64,000 nucleotides of DNA from Nocardia abscessus NBRC 100374 (GTDB lineage Bacteria; Actinomycetota; Actinomycetes; Mycobacteriales; Mycobacteriaceae), in assembly GCF_000308455.1 (NCBI RefSeq), contig NZ_BAFP01000274.1, positions 328,036-392,035 on the forward strand, read 5' to 3'. The position numbers and the translations under genes are program-made. The notes beneath the pieces were generated by a model that searched no databases, was not told the DNA's origin, and worked only from the letters and a program-made list of their open reading frames with translations. Below are positions 17,267 to 24,715 of this stretch, in pieces; the stretch's first letter is position 1; each line of letters starts with the position of its first letter.

Positions 17267-18106
17267 ATGGCGGTGATCGCCGCGGCGGGGCTGGTGCCCA
17301 CCGAACTCGCACCGCCCCGTAGCCGCGTCGGAAAACGCAGGCCCACGTGGTTTTCGGTGCCGTTGCGGTTCCTGCTTCCCGCACTGATCGTCGCGGGCTG
17401 GTGGGCCGGTTCCGCGACCGGGGCGCTGTCGGAGCGCGTGCTGGCGGGCCCGCCCGCGGTGTGGACGGCGTTCACCGAGCTGCTCGGCACAGGCCAGCTG
17501 CTCGACTTCGCGGTCGCGTCGTTCGCGCGCGCCGCCTTCGGCGTCGGCATCGGGGTGGCCATCGGGCTGACGCTCGGACTGCTGTCCGGGCTGTCCGGCC
17601 TCGGTGAGGAACTGGTCGATTCGACGATGCAGATCCTGCGCGCGGTGCCGTTCCTCGCGCTGGTGCCGCTGTTCATCGCCTGGTTCGGCATCGACGAGCT
17701 GTACAAGGTGCTGCTCATCGCCGTCGCCACGGTGGCCCCGATGTACGCCTACACCTACCTCGGCGTCCGCAACGTCGATCGCAAGATGGTCGAGGCCGCA
17801 CGCAGTTTCGGGCTTACCGGCCCGCGGCTGGTGCTGGAGGTCATCCTGCCCTCGGCGCTGCCCGGCGTGCTGATGGCGCTGCGGGTGTGCCTGTCGATCA
17901 GCATCACCGGTCTCATCGCGGCCGAGCAGGTCGGCACCAGGGAAGGCGTCGGCTACCTGGTCACCCTGGCGCAGGAGTACAACCGCACCGACTACATGGT
18001 GCTGTGCGTCGTGTTGTACGCGCTGCTCGGCTTGGTCTTCGACGGGCTGGTGCGGTTGGCGGAGCGCTTCGCGATGCCCTGGCGCGGACAGGTGGCGATC
18101 CGATGA
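17267..18106 (+). CDS. ABC importer permease, SsuC/TauC type
   Basis: 279 residues with about six membrane helices. The BPD_transp_1 coupling loop is visible as EAARSFGLTGPRLVLEVILPSALPG cut into EAARSFGLTG and LEVILPSALPG. Related to permeases for alkanesulfonates, taurine and nitrate. It starts directly after the binding protein, and its stop overlaps the ATPase start (ATGA), so the transporter subunits are translationally coupled. Confidence 0.9.
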   Translation: MAVIAAAGLVPTELAPPRSRVGKRRPTWFSVPLRFLLPALIVAGWWAGSATGALSERVLAGPPAVWTAFTELLGTGQLLDFAVASFARAAFGVGIGVAIGLTLGLLSGLSGLGEELVDSTMQILRAVPFLALVPLFIAWFGIDELYKVLLIAVATVAPMYAYTYLGVRNVDRKMVEAARSFGLTGPRLVLEVILPSALPGVLMALRVCLSISITGLIAAEQVGTREGVGYLVTLAQEYNRTDYMVLCVVLYALLGLVFDGLVRLAERFAMPWRGQVAIR

Positions 18107-18882
18107 CCGCCGTCACCGAACCCGGACCCGAGGTCGCCGCCGCGCCCGCGGCGGGCGAACCGGTCGCCGTCTCGATCACCGGCCTGCGCAAGTCGTTCGG
18201 GGACAAGACCGTACTCGACGGCGTCGACCTGACCATCCGGCGCGGCGAATTCGTCGTCCTGCTCGGCCCGAGCGGCACCGGCAAGACCACGCTGCTGCGC
18301 CTGCTCACCGGACTCGAAGTGCCGGACGCAGGGGAAGTGCTCGTCCCAGGCCGACGTACCACCGTGTATCAGGAGCCCCGGCTGATTCCCTCGAAGCGGG
18401 TACTGGCGAACGTCATTGTCGGGCAGCGCCGTTCCCGGCAGAACCGCGAAGCCGGGCTGCGGGCTCTGGCCGAAGTAAACCTCGACGGCAAAGCGCGGCA
18501 GTGGCCCGCCACGCTCTCCGGTGGTGAGGCGCAGCGCGCGGCGCTGGCGCGCGCTCTGGTGCGCGAACCCGAACTGCTGCTGCTCGACGAGCCGTTCGCG
18601 GCGCTGGACGCCCTGACCCGCCTGCAGATGCAGGATCTGGTCGGCGACCTGGTCGCCCGGCACCGTCCCGCGGTGCTCATGGTGACCCACGACGTCGACG
18701 AGGCGATCCGCCTGGCCGACCGCGTGCTGATCCTGGACCGCGGGCGTTTCGCCGTGGACGTCGACATCGACGTGGCTCGCCCGCGCGGCCGCGCCGACCC
18801 CGAAACCCTGCACTACCAATCCCTGTTCCTCGCCCAACTCGGCGTGGGTAGCCCCGCGCCCGCTCCAAGGAGTGCCTCATGA
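18103..18882 (+). CDS. ABC importer ATPase, SsuB/TauB type
   Basis: 259 residues. Walker A GPSGTGKTT (residues 55-63), Q-loop VYQEPRL, signature LSGGEAQRAALARAL, Walker B LLLLDEP and the H-loop VTHDVDEA are all intact. It energises import by the permease at 17267. The start ATG 18103 overlaps the permease stop, and its own stop overlaps the desulfinase start, both as ATGA. Confidence 0.92.
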   Translation: MTAVTEPGPEVAAAPAAGEPVAVSITGLRKSFGDKTVLDGVDLTIRRGEFVVLLGPSGTGKTTLLRLLTGLEVPDAGEVLVPGRRTTVYQEPRLIPSKRVLANVIVGQRRSRQNREAGLRALAEVNLDGKARQWPATLSGGEAQRAALARALVREPELLLLDEPFAALDALTRLQMQDLVGDLVARHRPAVLMVTHDVDEAIRLADRVLILDRGRFAVDVDIDVARPRGRADPETLHYQSLFLAQLGVGSPAPAPRSAS

Positions 18883-19904
18883 CCGACACCCTCTGGTACA
18901 CCCGCTGCCCGGTCCCGACCGCGAGCGGGCTCGCGCACAGCCTCGGCTGGCTCGGCGACACCGCCACGCGGGCCGGGCTGGAGTTCGGCGTCCTGCAGGA
19001 CGCGGGGCCGGAGCTGGCGGGCCACCATTTCCTGCACGACCTGTCCGGGCTGATCCGCGAGGGCGGCAACGTTCCGGCCCTGGCCGCGCGGGCGCAGGGC
19101 TCGCCGACCCGCCTGATCGGGTTGACCTGGATCGATGAGGCGCAAGCCATCCTGGTCGGTCCGCAGTCCTCGGTCGGCGGCCCCGCCGAGCTGGCCGGTC
19201 TGCGCATCGGCGTCCCGGCGTGGGCGCAGGATGAGGCCCGCAGCTTCCCCCGCGCGATGGCCCTGCACGGCTTCGCGAACGCACTGCGGCTCGGTGGCCA
19301 CACCCTCGCCGACGTGCGCGTGGTCGAGTTCGGTATCGAGCCGAACCCGCAGGTGCGCACGGAGATTCAGGCGAACCGCCGGGCGGTCACCTGGGGCGTG
19401 GCGGAGTTGCTGCGCGGCGAGGTGGACGCCATCTACGTCAAGGGCGCCCGCGCCCAGGAAGTCGCCAAAGAGCACGGCCTGCGCGTCGCGGTGGATCTGG
19501 ACGCCACCGACGCCAAGCGTCTCCGGGTCAACAACGGAACGCCGCGTCCGATCACCGTGCACGCCGATCTGCTCCAGTCACGGCCGGAGGTGGTGGTCGA
19601 GTTCCTCGCGCAGAGCTTGCGCGCGGCCGACTGGGCCGCGGGCGATCTGCAAGGGGTCCGGGACGTGCTCCAGCGGGAAACGCTGTCCGGGCCGGAGGGT
19701 GTCGTCGCCGCGTACGGCGAGAACTTCCACCGTGGCCTGCACCCCTCGCTGTCGGACGAGCGGATCGAGCTGATCGGCGTGCAGAAGCAATTCCTCTACA
19801 CGCACGGTTTCCTGGCCGCCGACTTCGACCTGGACTCCTGGGTCGCGCACGAGCCGCTGGCCAGGGCCAGGGAACTCGTCGAGTCCGGGAAGGTCCCCGC
19901 ATGA
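18879..19904 (+). CDS. DszB-like sulfinate desulfinase
   Basis: 341 residues of the periplasmic-binding-protein fold without any signal peptide, so cytoplasmic. The start TLWYTRCPVPTAS matches the TLTYSNCPVPNA segment of Rhodococcus DszB, placing the nucleophile at Cys10. The other catalytic residues recalled for DszB (His60, Arg70, and the RxGG loop) line up with His50 and Arg60 in LIREGGNVPAL, with the His-Arg spacing of ten preserved. DszB cleaves hydroxybiphenyl sulfinate to phenol and sulfite. Here the carbon skeleton is unknown. Neighbours are the importer upstream and two flavin monooxygenases downstream (ATGA overlap), as expected for a sulfone/sulfinate pathway. Confidence 0.78.
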   Translation: MTDTLWYTRCPVPTASGLAHSLGWLGDTATRAGLEFGVLQDAGPELAGHHFLHDLSGLIREGGNVPALAARAQGSPTRLIGLTWIDEAQAILVGPQSSVGGPAELAGLRIGVPAWAQDEARSFPRAMALHGFANALRLGGHTLADVRVVEFGIEPNPQVRTEIQANRRAVTWGVAELLRGEVDAIYVKGARAQEVAKEHGLRVAVDLDATDAKRLRVNNGTPRPITVHADLLQSRPEVVVEFLAQSLRAADWAAGDLQGVRDVLQRETLSGPEGVVAAYGENFHRGLHPSLSDERIELIGVQKQFLYTHGFLAADFDLDSWVAHEPLARARELVESGKVPA

Positions 19905-21001
19905 CGGAATTCCTGTGGCGCCTGCCTTCTCGCGGAGACGGCCGCCATGCCCGCCCTGAACAGCGCAACCGCGGTGGATTCGGCGGACCCGCGCCGCAGA
20001 CGCCCGCGACGGACCTGCGACCGGGACGATTCGGTCCGTTCGACGACCTCGCCCAGATCATCGATGCCGCCGAACTCGCCGGACTGGACGGGGTGCTCGC
20101 GCCCTACGATCCGGCGGGCGAGGAATCGTGGATCGTGGCGGGCGGCGCGCTGCGCGGCACCCGGTACTCCCGGGTCGTCGTCGAATTCCAGCCCGCTTTC
20201 GGCACTCCGGTCTACGCCGCGAAGATCTCCGCCACTTTGCAGCGCCTTTCCGGCGGCCGCCTCGCCTGGCAGTTGGCCGTCGACACCGATCCCGCCGACG
20301 CGCGGGCCCGCGGTGATCGCGTCACCGGCGACGACCGCTTGGCCAGGGCCGCAGAGTTCCTCACCGTCGCCCGCGGCGTATGGAACGACGCTCCGGCGCC
20401 TTCGGCGGGATTCGCGGGCACCGGGTTCCACTACGCGGGCACGCATTACGACGTGATCGACGGCGGCTTCCGCGGCATCCTGTCCGGGCTGCCGTTCCCC
20501 ACGGTCTACCTGACCGGTGCTTCCGACGCGGCGCTCGAGCTGTCGGCGGAGCACGGGGACGTGCACGTCTTCACCGAGACCGCGGCGGGCGTCGGCACCG
20601 AGATCGCCGCCCTGCGCGAGCGCGCGACGGCGGCGGGGCGGACGGTGCGCGCCGGACTGGAGCTGCCGGTCATCGCGCGGGAGACCGAAGCCGAGGCGTG
20701 GGCGCGCGCCGAACGCCAGTGGCGCGAGGTGCACCCGGACGGCCCCGGGGCATGGGAGCACGATCTGGGCGACGGTCGCTGGGCGGGGTTCGGCGCTCTC
20801 GGATACGCCGCGAACATCGGACTCGTCGGCAGCTATACCCAAGTGGCGCACCATCTTTCGGCCTACGTCGAGGCAGGCGTCGACAGCGTGGTGCTCTCGG
20901 GGCACCCGCACATCGAGGAACTGCACCGCGCGGGCGAGCACCTCTTGTTCCTCGCCGACCCGATCGGCCGCACCCTGACCGCTCAGGAGGCAACCGCATG
21001 A
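19901..21001 (+). CDS. LLM-class flavin monooxygenase 1 (sulfur operon)
   Basis: 366 residues; bacterial luciferase-like TIM barrel close in outline to SsuD/DszA/SfnG enzymes that use FMNH2 and O2 to split C-S bonds. Recognisable blocks: FDDLAQIIDAAELAGLDGVL, VEFQPAFGTPVYAAKISATL, LSGGRLAWQL, VGSYTQVAHHLSAYVEAGVD and LSGHPHIEEL. A separate flavin reductase would be needed; one (28255) is in the window but not in this operon. Overlaps both neighbours by four bases. The first 35 residues are arginine-rich and may not all be part of the fold. Confidence 0.85.
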   Translation: MTEFLWRLPSRGDGRHARPEQRNRGGFGGPAPQTPATDLRPGRFGPFDDLAQIIDAAELAGLDGVLAPYDPAGEESWIVAGGALRGTRYSRVVVEFQPAFGTPVYAAKISATLQRLSGGRLAWQLAVDTDPADARARGDRVTGDDRLARAAEFLTVARGVWNDAPAPSAGFAGTGFHYAGTHYDVIDGGFRGILSGLPFPTVYLTGASDAALELSAEHGDVHVFTETAAGVGTEIAALRERATAAGRTVRAGLELPVIARETEAEAWARAERQWREVHPDGPGAWEHDLGDGRWAGFGALGYAANIGLVGSYTQVAHHLSAYVEAGVDSVVLSGHPHIEELHRAGEHLLFLADPIGRTLTAQEATA

Positions 21002-22167
21002 CCATCGACATCTACTGGCGCATCGGGATGGAGGGCGACCACGCGTCGCTGCGCACGCCGCGCCGATACAACCGCGGCCACGCCAACGGGTACGGACCGG
21101 GCAATATCGCGCCCGCCATCCGGGCCGGTGCACTCGACGGCTACGGCTACATCGACCACATGGCGGCGGTGGCGAAGGCCTCCGAATCGGCTGGTTTCCT
21201 CGGCGGCCTGCTGCCGTCGTTCCCGGTGACCGACGACCCGTGGGCGGTCGCCGCGGCGCTGGCCAGGGAGACCACCACCTACCGGTTCATGGTCGCCTTC
21301 CAGCCCGGCTTCCTGCACCCGGTGCAGGCGGCGCGTATGTCGGCGAGCTTGCAGCGCGCGACCGGCGGCCGGCTGGTCTACAACATCATCAGCGGCGGCG
21401 GCGGACCCGCCCAGTTGTGGTGGGGCGACAAGGTCTCGCACGACGATCGGTACGCGCGCACGAGCGAATTCCTCGACGTGTTGCGCGGCGTGTGGGACGG
21501 CCATCCCTACGACCACGACGGCCGGTTCTTCCGGACCGAGGGCGCCGCGCTCGCACCGGGCATCGCCGGGCAGCCGTTCCCCGAGGTGTACTTCTCGGGG
21601 TCCTCGGCCGCCGCGGTGCAGGCCGCGGGCAGGCACGCCGACTACTACCTGTCCTGGCTGGAGCCCTTCGGCGACCTGCGCGCCAAGTTCGACGGCGTGC
21701 GCGCGCATGCCGAAACAATTGGCCGCACACCGAAATTCGCTGTCCGCATCGACGTACTGGCCAGGCACACCGAGGAGGCGGCCTGGGCGGAGATCGAGAA
21801 GGGCTGGGCCTTCGTCGACCGCGGCGCGGCCGAGCGCGCCGCCAAGGGCGATTCGGTCGGCGCCGCCCGCATCCAGGGCTGGGTGCCCGAGACCATCACC
21901 GGATATCGCGACCTGGAAGTACAGCCCAACGTCTGGTGCGGGTTCAGCCTGATCCGCGGCGGCCCGGCGTTCGGCCTGGTGGGCAGCTACGAGCAGGTCG
22001 CGCAGCGGCTCGACGAACTGATCGACCTCGGCGTCGACGCGTTCATCCTCGCGGGCAATCCGCATCTGGAGGAGGCCTACCGCGTCGGCGAAGAGGTGCT
22101 TCCCCTGCTCGGCCGATCCCGGCTCACCGCGTCCGCCGCCGCGGCATCCCTCACCCCCGCTCGATGA
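20998..22167 (+). CDS. SsuD-like FMNH2-dependent sulfonate monooxygenase
   Basis: 389 residues with strong SsuD features: MAAVAKASESAGFLGGLLP, FMVAFQPGFLHPVQAARMSA, GGRLVYNIISGGG, DRYARTSEFLDVLRGVW, and the C-terminal LGVDAFILAGNPHLEEAYR. SsuD oxidises sulfonates to an aldehyde and sulfite using FMNH2 from a partner reductase. It is downstream of the first monooxygenase with an ATGA overlap and upstream of the aldolase-like gene by 13 bases. Two consecutive monooxygenases suggest two oxidation steps or two related substrates. Confidence 0.88.
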   Translation: MTIDIYWRIGMEGDHASLRTPRRYNRGHANGYGPGNIAPAIRAGALDGYGYIDHMAAVAKASESAGFLGGLLPSFPVTDDPWAVAAALARETTTYRFMVAFQPGFLHPVQAARMSASLQRATGGRLVYNIISGGGGPAQLWWGDKVSHDDRYARTSEFLDVLRGVWDGHPYDHDGRFFRTEGAALAPGIAGQPFPEVYFSGSSAAAVQAAGRHADYYLSWLEPFGDLRAKFDGVRAHAETIGRTPKFAVRIDVLARHTEEAAWAEIEKGWAFVDRGAAERAAKGDSVGAARIQGWVPETITGYRDLEVQPNVWCGFSLIRGGPAFGLVGSYEQVAQRLDELIDLGVDAFILAGNPHLEEAYRVGEEVLPLLGRSRLTASAAAASLTPAR

Positions 22168-22180
22168 TTCAGGAGAGATC

Positions 22181-22888
22181 ATGACCACCACCGAGACCCG
22201 GTTGCCGGAGTCCGTCACCGCTTTCGTCGCCGCCGCGACCCGCGACGCCGAGAAGGCATTCCGAGTGTTCCGGGAGACCGGCACCGTATCCGGCAACGGC
22301 ACCGTCAACTTCGTGGAACGGGTGCCGGGCGAGGAGATCGCCGTCGCACTGAACGAACCGGGGCCCTGGGCCGAGGACCGGACCCTCGCGCCGGTGGTCG
22401 CCACCTTCGACGGGGAGGTGCTGTCCGGATCGGGCGCCGCCGGATTCGTCACCGGCTACGCGAAGGTGTTCCGCGCGCATCGGGAGATCACCTCCGTGGT
22501 GCACATCCACACGCCGTGGCTGGGCGGGTGGGCGCAGACCCACCGCACGCTGCCGATCCGCTACGCGGCCTCGCAGCGTCTCACCCTCTCCAGGGCCATC
22601 CCACCGCACATCGACCGCAGCATCGGCGCGGGCGATTTCATCCTGTCCAAGCTGGTCGACGATCCGGACCTGGTCGCCATCTTCGAGGCCAACGGCGGAG
22701 CCAATGTGATCGGCCGCTCGGGGCTGCTGGAGCTGGCGAAGTTCGTCGTGCTGCTCGAAGAGGGCGCGCAATACCAGGCCATCGCCGAAACCCTGGGCGG
22801 CTCGGTCGAATTCGATCCTTCCAACCTCGCGGTGCAGTGGAGCCGCAGCGGACTCGCCGACGAGGCCCGTCGCCGCGGCCTGATCTGA
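22181..22888 (+). CDS. class II aldolase/adducin-family protein
   Basis: 235 residues. SGNGTVNFVERVPG is the substrate-phosphate/Asn region, and VVHIHTPW supplies metal ligands His108 and His110 of the class II aldolase fold, followed by HRTLPIRYAA. Family members are zinc aldolases, epimerases or decarboxylase-like enzymes; some members have no known reaction. Here it may process the carbonyl product left after C-S cleavage, which is an inference from its place in the operon. GGAGAG precedes ATG 22181. Confidence 0.82.
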   Translation: MTTTETRLPESVTAFVAAATRDAEKAFRVFRETGTVSGNGTVNFVERVPGEEIAVALNEPGPWAEDRTLAPVVATFDGEVLSGSGAAGFVTGYAKVFRAHREITSVVHIHTPWLGGWAQTHRTLPIRYAASQRLTLSRAIPPHIDRSIGAGDFILSKLVDDPDLVAIFEANGGANVIGRSGLLELAKFVVLLEEGAQYQAIAETLGGSVEFDPSNLAVQWSRSGLADEARRRGLI

Positions 22889-22919
22889 CCGGCAGTTGTA
22901 GCGAAATCGAGGAGCGATC

Positions 22920-23861
22920 ATGACCATTCGTGTCGGCTATTTCCCGCACAACAACTCCCTGTTCGTCCTGCGTCACCGCGGCATCTTGGAAAACCTGCTG
23001 CCCGACGTGGAATGGGTCGACCTGCGCGACCTGCCGCGCCCGGCGCCGGTCGACCCGAGGACGGAACTGCCGTCGTTGCATTCCGATCACCTGTTCACCG
23101 GCGGCTACGACTTCATCGGCACCGGCTTCACACCTCCGCTGACGGCGCTGGCCAACGGCCGCGACATCGTCTACGTCGGCATCTCCGGACCACGAGTGGA
23201 GAACGGCCGCCTGGTCACCAAGGCCGATTCCGGCATCGAGACGGTGCTGGATCTGAAGGGCAAGCGCGTCGGCATCGCCCACGGTTCCTGGCAGACCACA
23301 CTCGCGTTGCTCGCGCTGGACCGCGCGGGCCTGGCGTGGAAGGACATCGAGCCGGTGGACACCGACGTGCACGACGGCGGCGCCGCGCTGCTGCGTGGCG
23401 ACCTGGACGCCTGGGTGGGCGCGTATCCGGGTCTTGCCTCGATCGAGGCGGCCGCCGAGCTGCGGACCCTCGTGGACACCGAATCCCTGTTCAGTCATCC
23501 CTCGCTGTGGTTCACCCGTCGTGACTTCGCCGAGGGCAACCGGGCGGCGCTGACGGCGATCGTCACCGCGTTGCGACAGTCGGACGCGTGGATCAAGGAG
23601 AACCCGCGCGCGGCCGCCCAGTACTTCGTGGACGACGTGGCCGCCCGCGGCGGAACCGCGAGCCTGGACGCGTGGGAAGCCGCCCTGCGCGGCAGGCCCT
23701 TCGGGGTCGGACCCGTTTCGGAGGAATTCCTGGACGAACAGCAGCACGCGGCGGACCTGCTGGCCGCCAATGGCCTGTTGCCGGGAACGGTGCGCGTCCG
23801 GGACGCGGTCCTGCCGTGGATCGGCGAGACGGTGACCGCCGAATCGGGTGTAACGGTCTGA
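22920..23861 (+). CDS. signal-less binding-protein-fold protein (NMT1/SsuA-like)
   Basis: 313 residues beginning MTIRVGYFPHNNSLFVLRHR with no signal peptide, hence cytoplasmic. The fold is that of sulfonate/nitrate binding proteins: DFIGTGFTPPLTALANGRDIVYVG, GIETVLDLKGKRVGIAHGSW, ALLRGDLDAWVGAYP. The N-terminal cysteine of DszB is not present (the equivalent position is in the FPHNNS segment), so it may be a second, different enzyme or a cytoplasmic sensor rather than a desulfinase of the DszB type. Last gene of the operon, 31 bases after the aldolase-like gene with GAGGAG before ATG, and followed by a long terminator. Confidence 0.8.
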   Translation: MTIRVGYFPHNNSLFVLRHRGILENLLPDVEWVDLRDLPRPAPVDPRTELPSLHSDHLFTGGYDFIGTGFTPPLTALANGRDIVYVGISGPRVENGRLVTKADSGIETVLDLKGKRVGIAHGSWQTTLALLALDRAGLAWKDIEPVDTDVHDGGAALLRGDLDAWVGAYPGLASIEAAAELRTLVDTESLFSHPSLWFTRRDFAEGNRAALTAIVTALRQSDAWIKENPRAAAQYFVDDVAARGGTASLDAWEAALRGRPFGVGPVSEEFLDEQQHAADLLAANGLLPGTVRVRDAVLPWIGETVTAESGVTV

Positions 23862-23870
23862 TCAGAAAAA

Positions 23871-23911
23871 GCGACGGGCCGGGGTGTCGCAGCGACGCCC
23901 CGGCCCGTCGC
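23871..23911 (+). terminator. operon terminator, two-tier hairpin
   Basis: Outer 14-base perfect stem GCGACGGGCCGGGG / CCCCGGCCCGTCGC and an inner GTCGC / GCGAC stem around a single A. It begins nine bases after the last stop codon of the sulfur operon and also faces the converging small gene at 23929. Confidence 0.75.
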
Positions 23912-23928
23912 GCGTATTCGACGAATGG

Positions 23929-24084
23929 TCAGCGCGGCGAAATGTCCGGCCGCCCGCCGTGTTTTTCGGTGGAGCGCAGCTCGAACCAATACGCTGCGAC
24001 AACTGTGGCGTAACCGGCCACGACGGCCGTCGCCGTGACGATCAATAGAGTGATGAGCAGTGGAATCAAGAAAGCGGTGTGCAT
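23929..24084 (-). CDS. 51-aa single-span membrane protein
   Basis: Short gene starting MHTAFLIPLLITLLIVTATA at ATG 24084, with GGAGG eight bases upstream. One long hydrophobic segment (residues 4-31) is followed by FELRSTEKHGGRPDISPR, a basic tail. Evidence for reality is the ribosome-binding site, a clean hydrophobic helix and high-GC codon use. Function unknown; single gene, converging on the sulfur operon terminator. Confidence 0.55.
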   Translation of the reverse strand: MHTAFLIPLLITLLIVTATAVVAGYATVVAAYWFELRSTEKHGGRPDISPR

Positions 24085-24347
24085 TGTGCCCTCCCGGTCA
24101 CGGTGATCTCAGCGGAAGGTTCGGCGCCGCACTGCACCGACTTGATGTCAGCCCCTGCACTAAGTGAAATCGTAGAGGTCGCAGCCTCACCTGGCACGGT
24201 TGGGGGCTGTGAGTTGAATCATGCGCGCCGCGGTGTGTCGCCGGGAATGCACCTGCTCCATGCGGTCTAATCGATCTTGTCACGCGTTTGAAAGCAGGCT
24301 CGAATCTGTCTCCACCGTCATCTCGGCATGCGAAAAGGAGCCCGAAC

Positions 24348-24635
24348 GTGAGCATGATTCTCGCCGCGCTGCACGACACTTTGATCGCGCAGCAGTTCGA
24401 AAATCCGACCGCGGAAGAGCCGCCGCTCGCGGACAAACTGATGCAGATGGGCCGCTACTTCACCTGGCTGGTTCAGCTGTCCGGGATCACGGCGATCACC
24501 TACGGCGGTGGCAGGTTCGCGTGGGAGAAATGGAACGGCGGCACGCTGCAGTCACCGAAGATGGTCGCCAGCGCGATGGCGGGCGGCGCGGTGGCGACGA
24601 GCGCCGGCACCATCATGAACGCGATCATCGGCTGA
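24348..24635 (+). CDS. 95-aa two-helix membrane protein
   Basis: Starts at GTG 24348, preceded by AAGGAG seven bases upstream; the longer frame from 24288 has no such site. A soluble amphipathic start (AALHDTLIAQQFENPT) is followed by a helix containing GRYFTWLVQLSGITAITYGG and a second small-residue helix (MVASAMAGGAVATSAGTIMNAIIG) ending the protein. Such layouts occur in small secretion or conjugation subunits and in holin-like proteins, but no partner genes are near. Function unknown. A strong terminator follows. Confidence 0.6.
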   Translation: MSMILAALHDTLIAQQFENPTAEEPPLADKLMQMGRYFTWLVQLSGITAITYGGGRFAWEKWNGGTLQSPKMVASAMAGGAVATSAGTIMNAIIG

Positions 24636-24658
24636 CGCGCGGCCCGGACTCGTGCCGC

Positions 24659-24688
24659 ACCGGCCCGACGGTTCTCCGTCGGGCCGGT
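24659..24688. terminator. bidirectional terminator hairpin
   Basis: Perfect 13-base stem ACCGGCCCGACGG / CCGTCGGGCCGGT with a TTCT loop, between converging genes. Confidence 0.7.
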
Positions 24689-24715
24689 TCTCGGATTCCA
24701 TAGGCGGTCACGACT

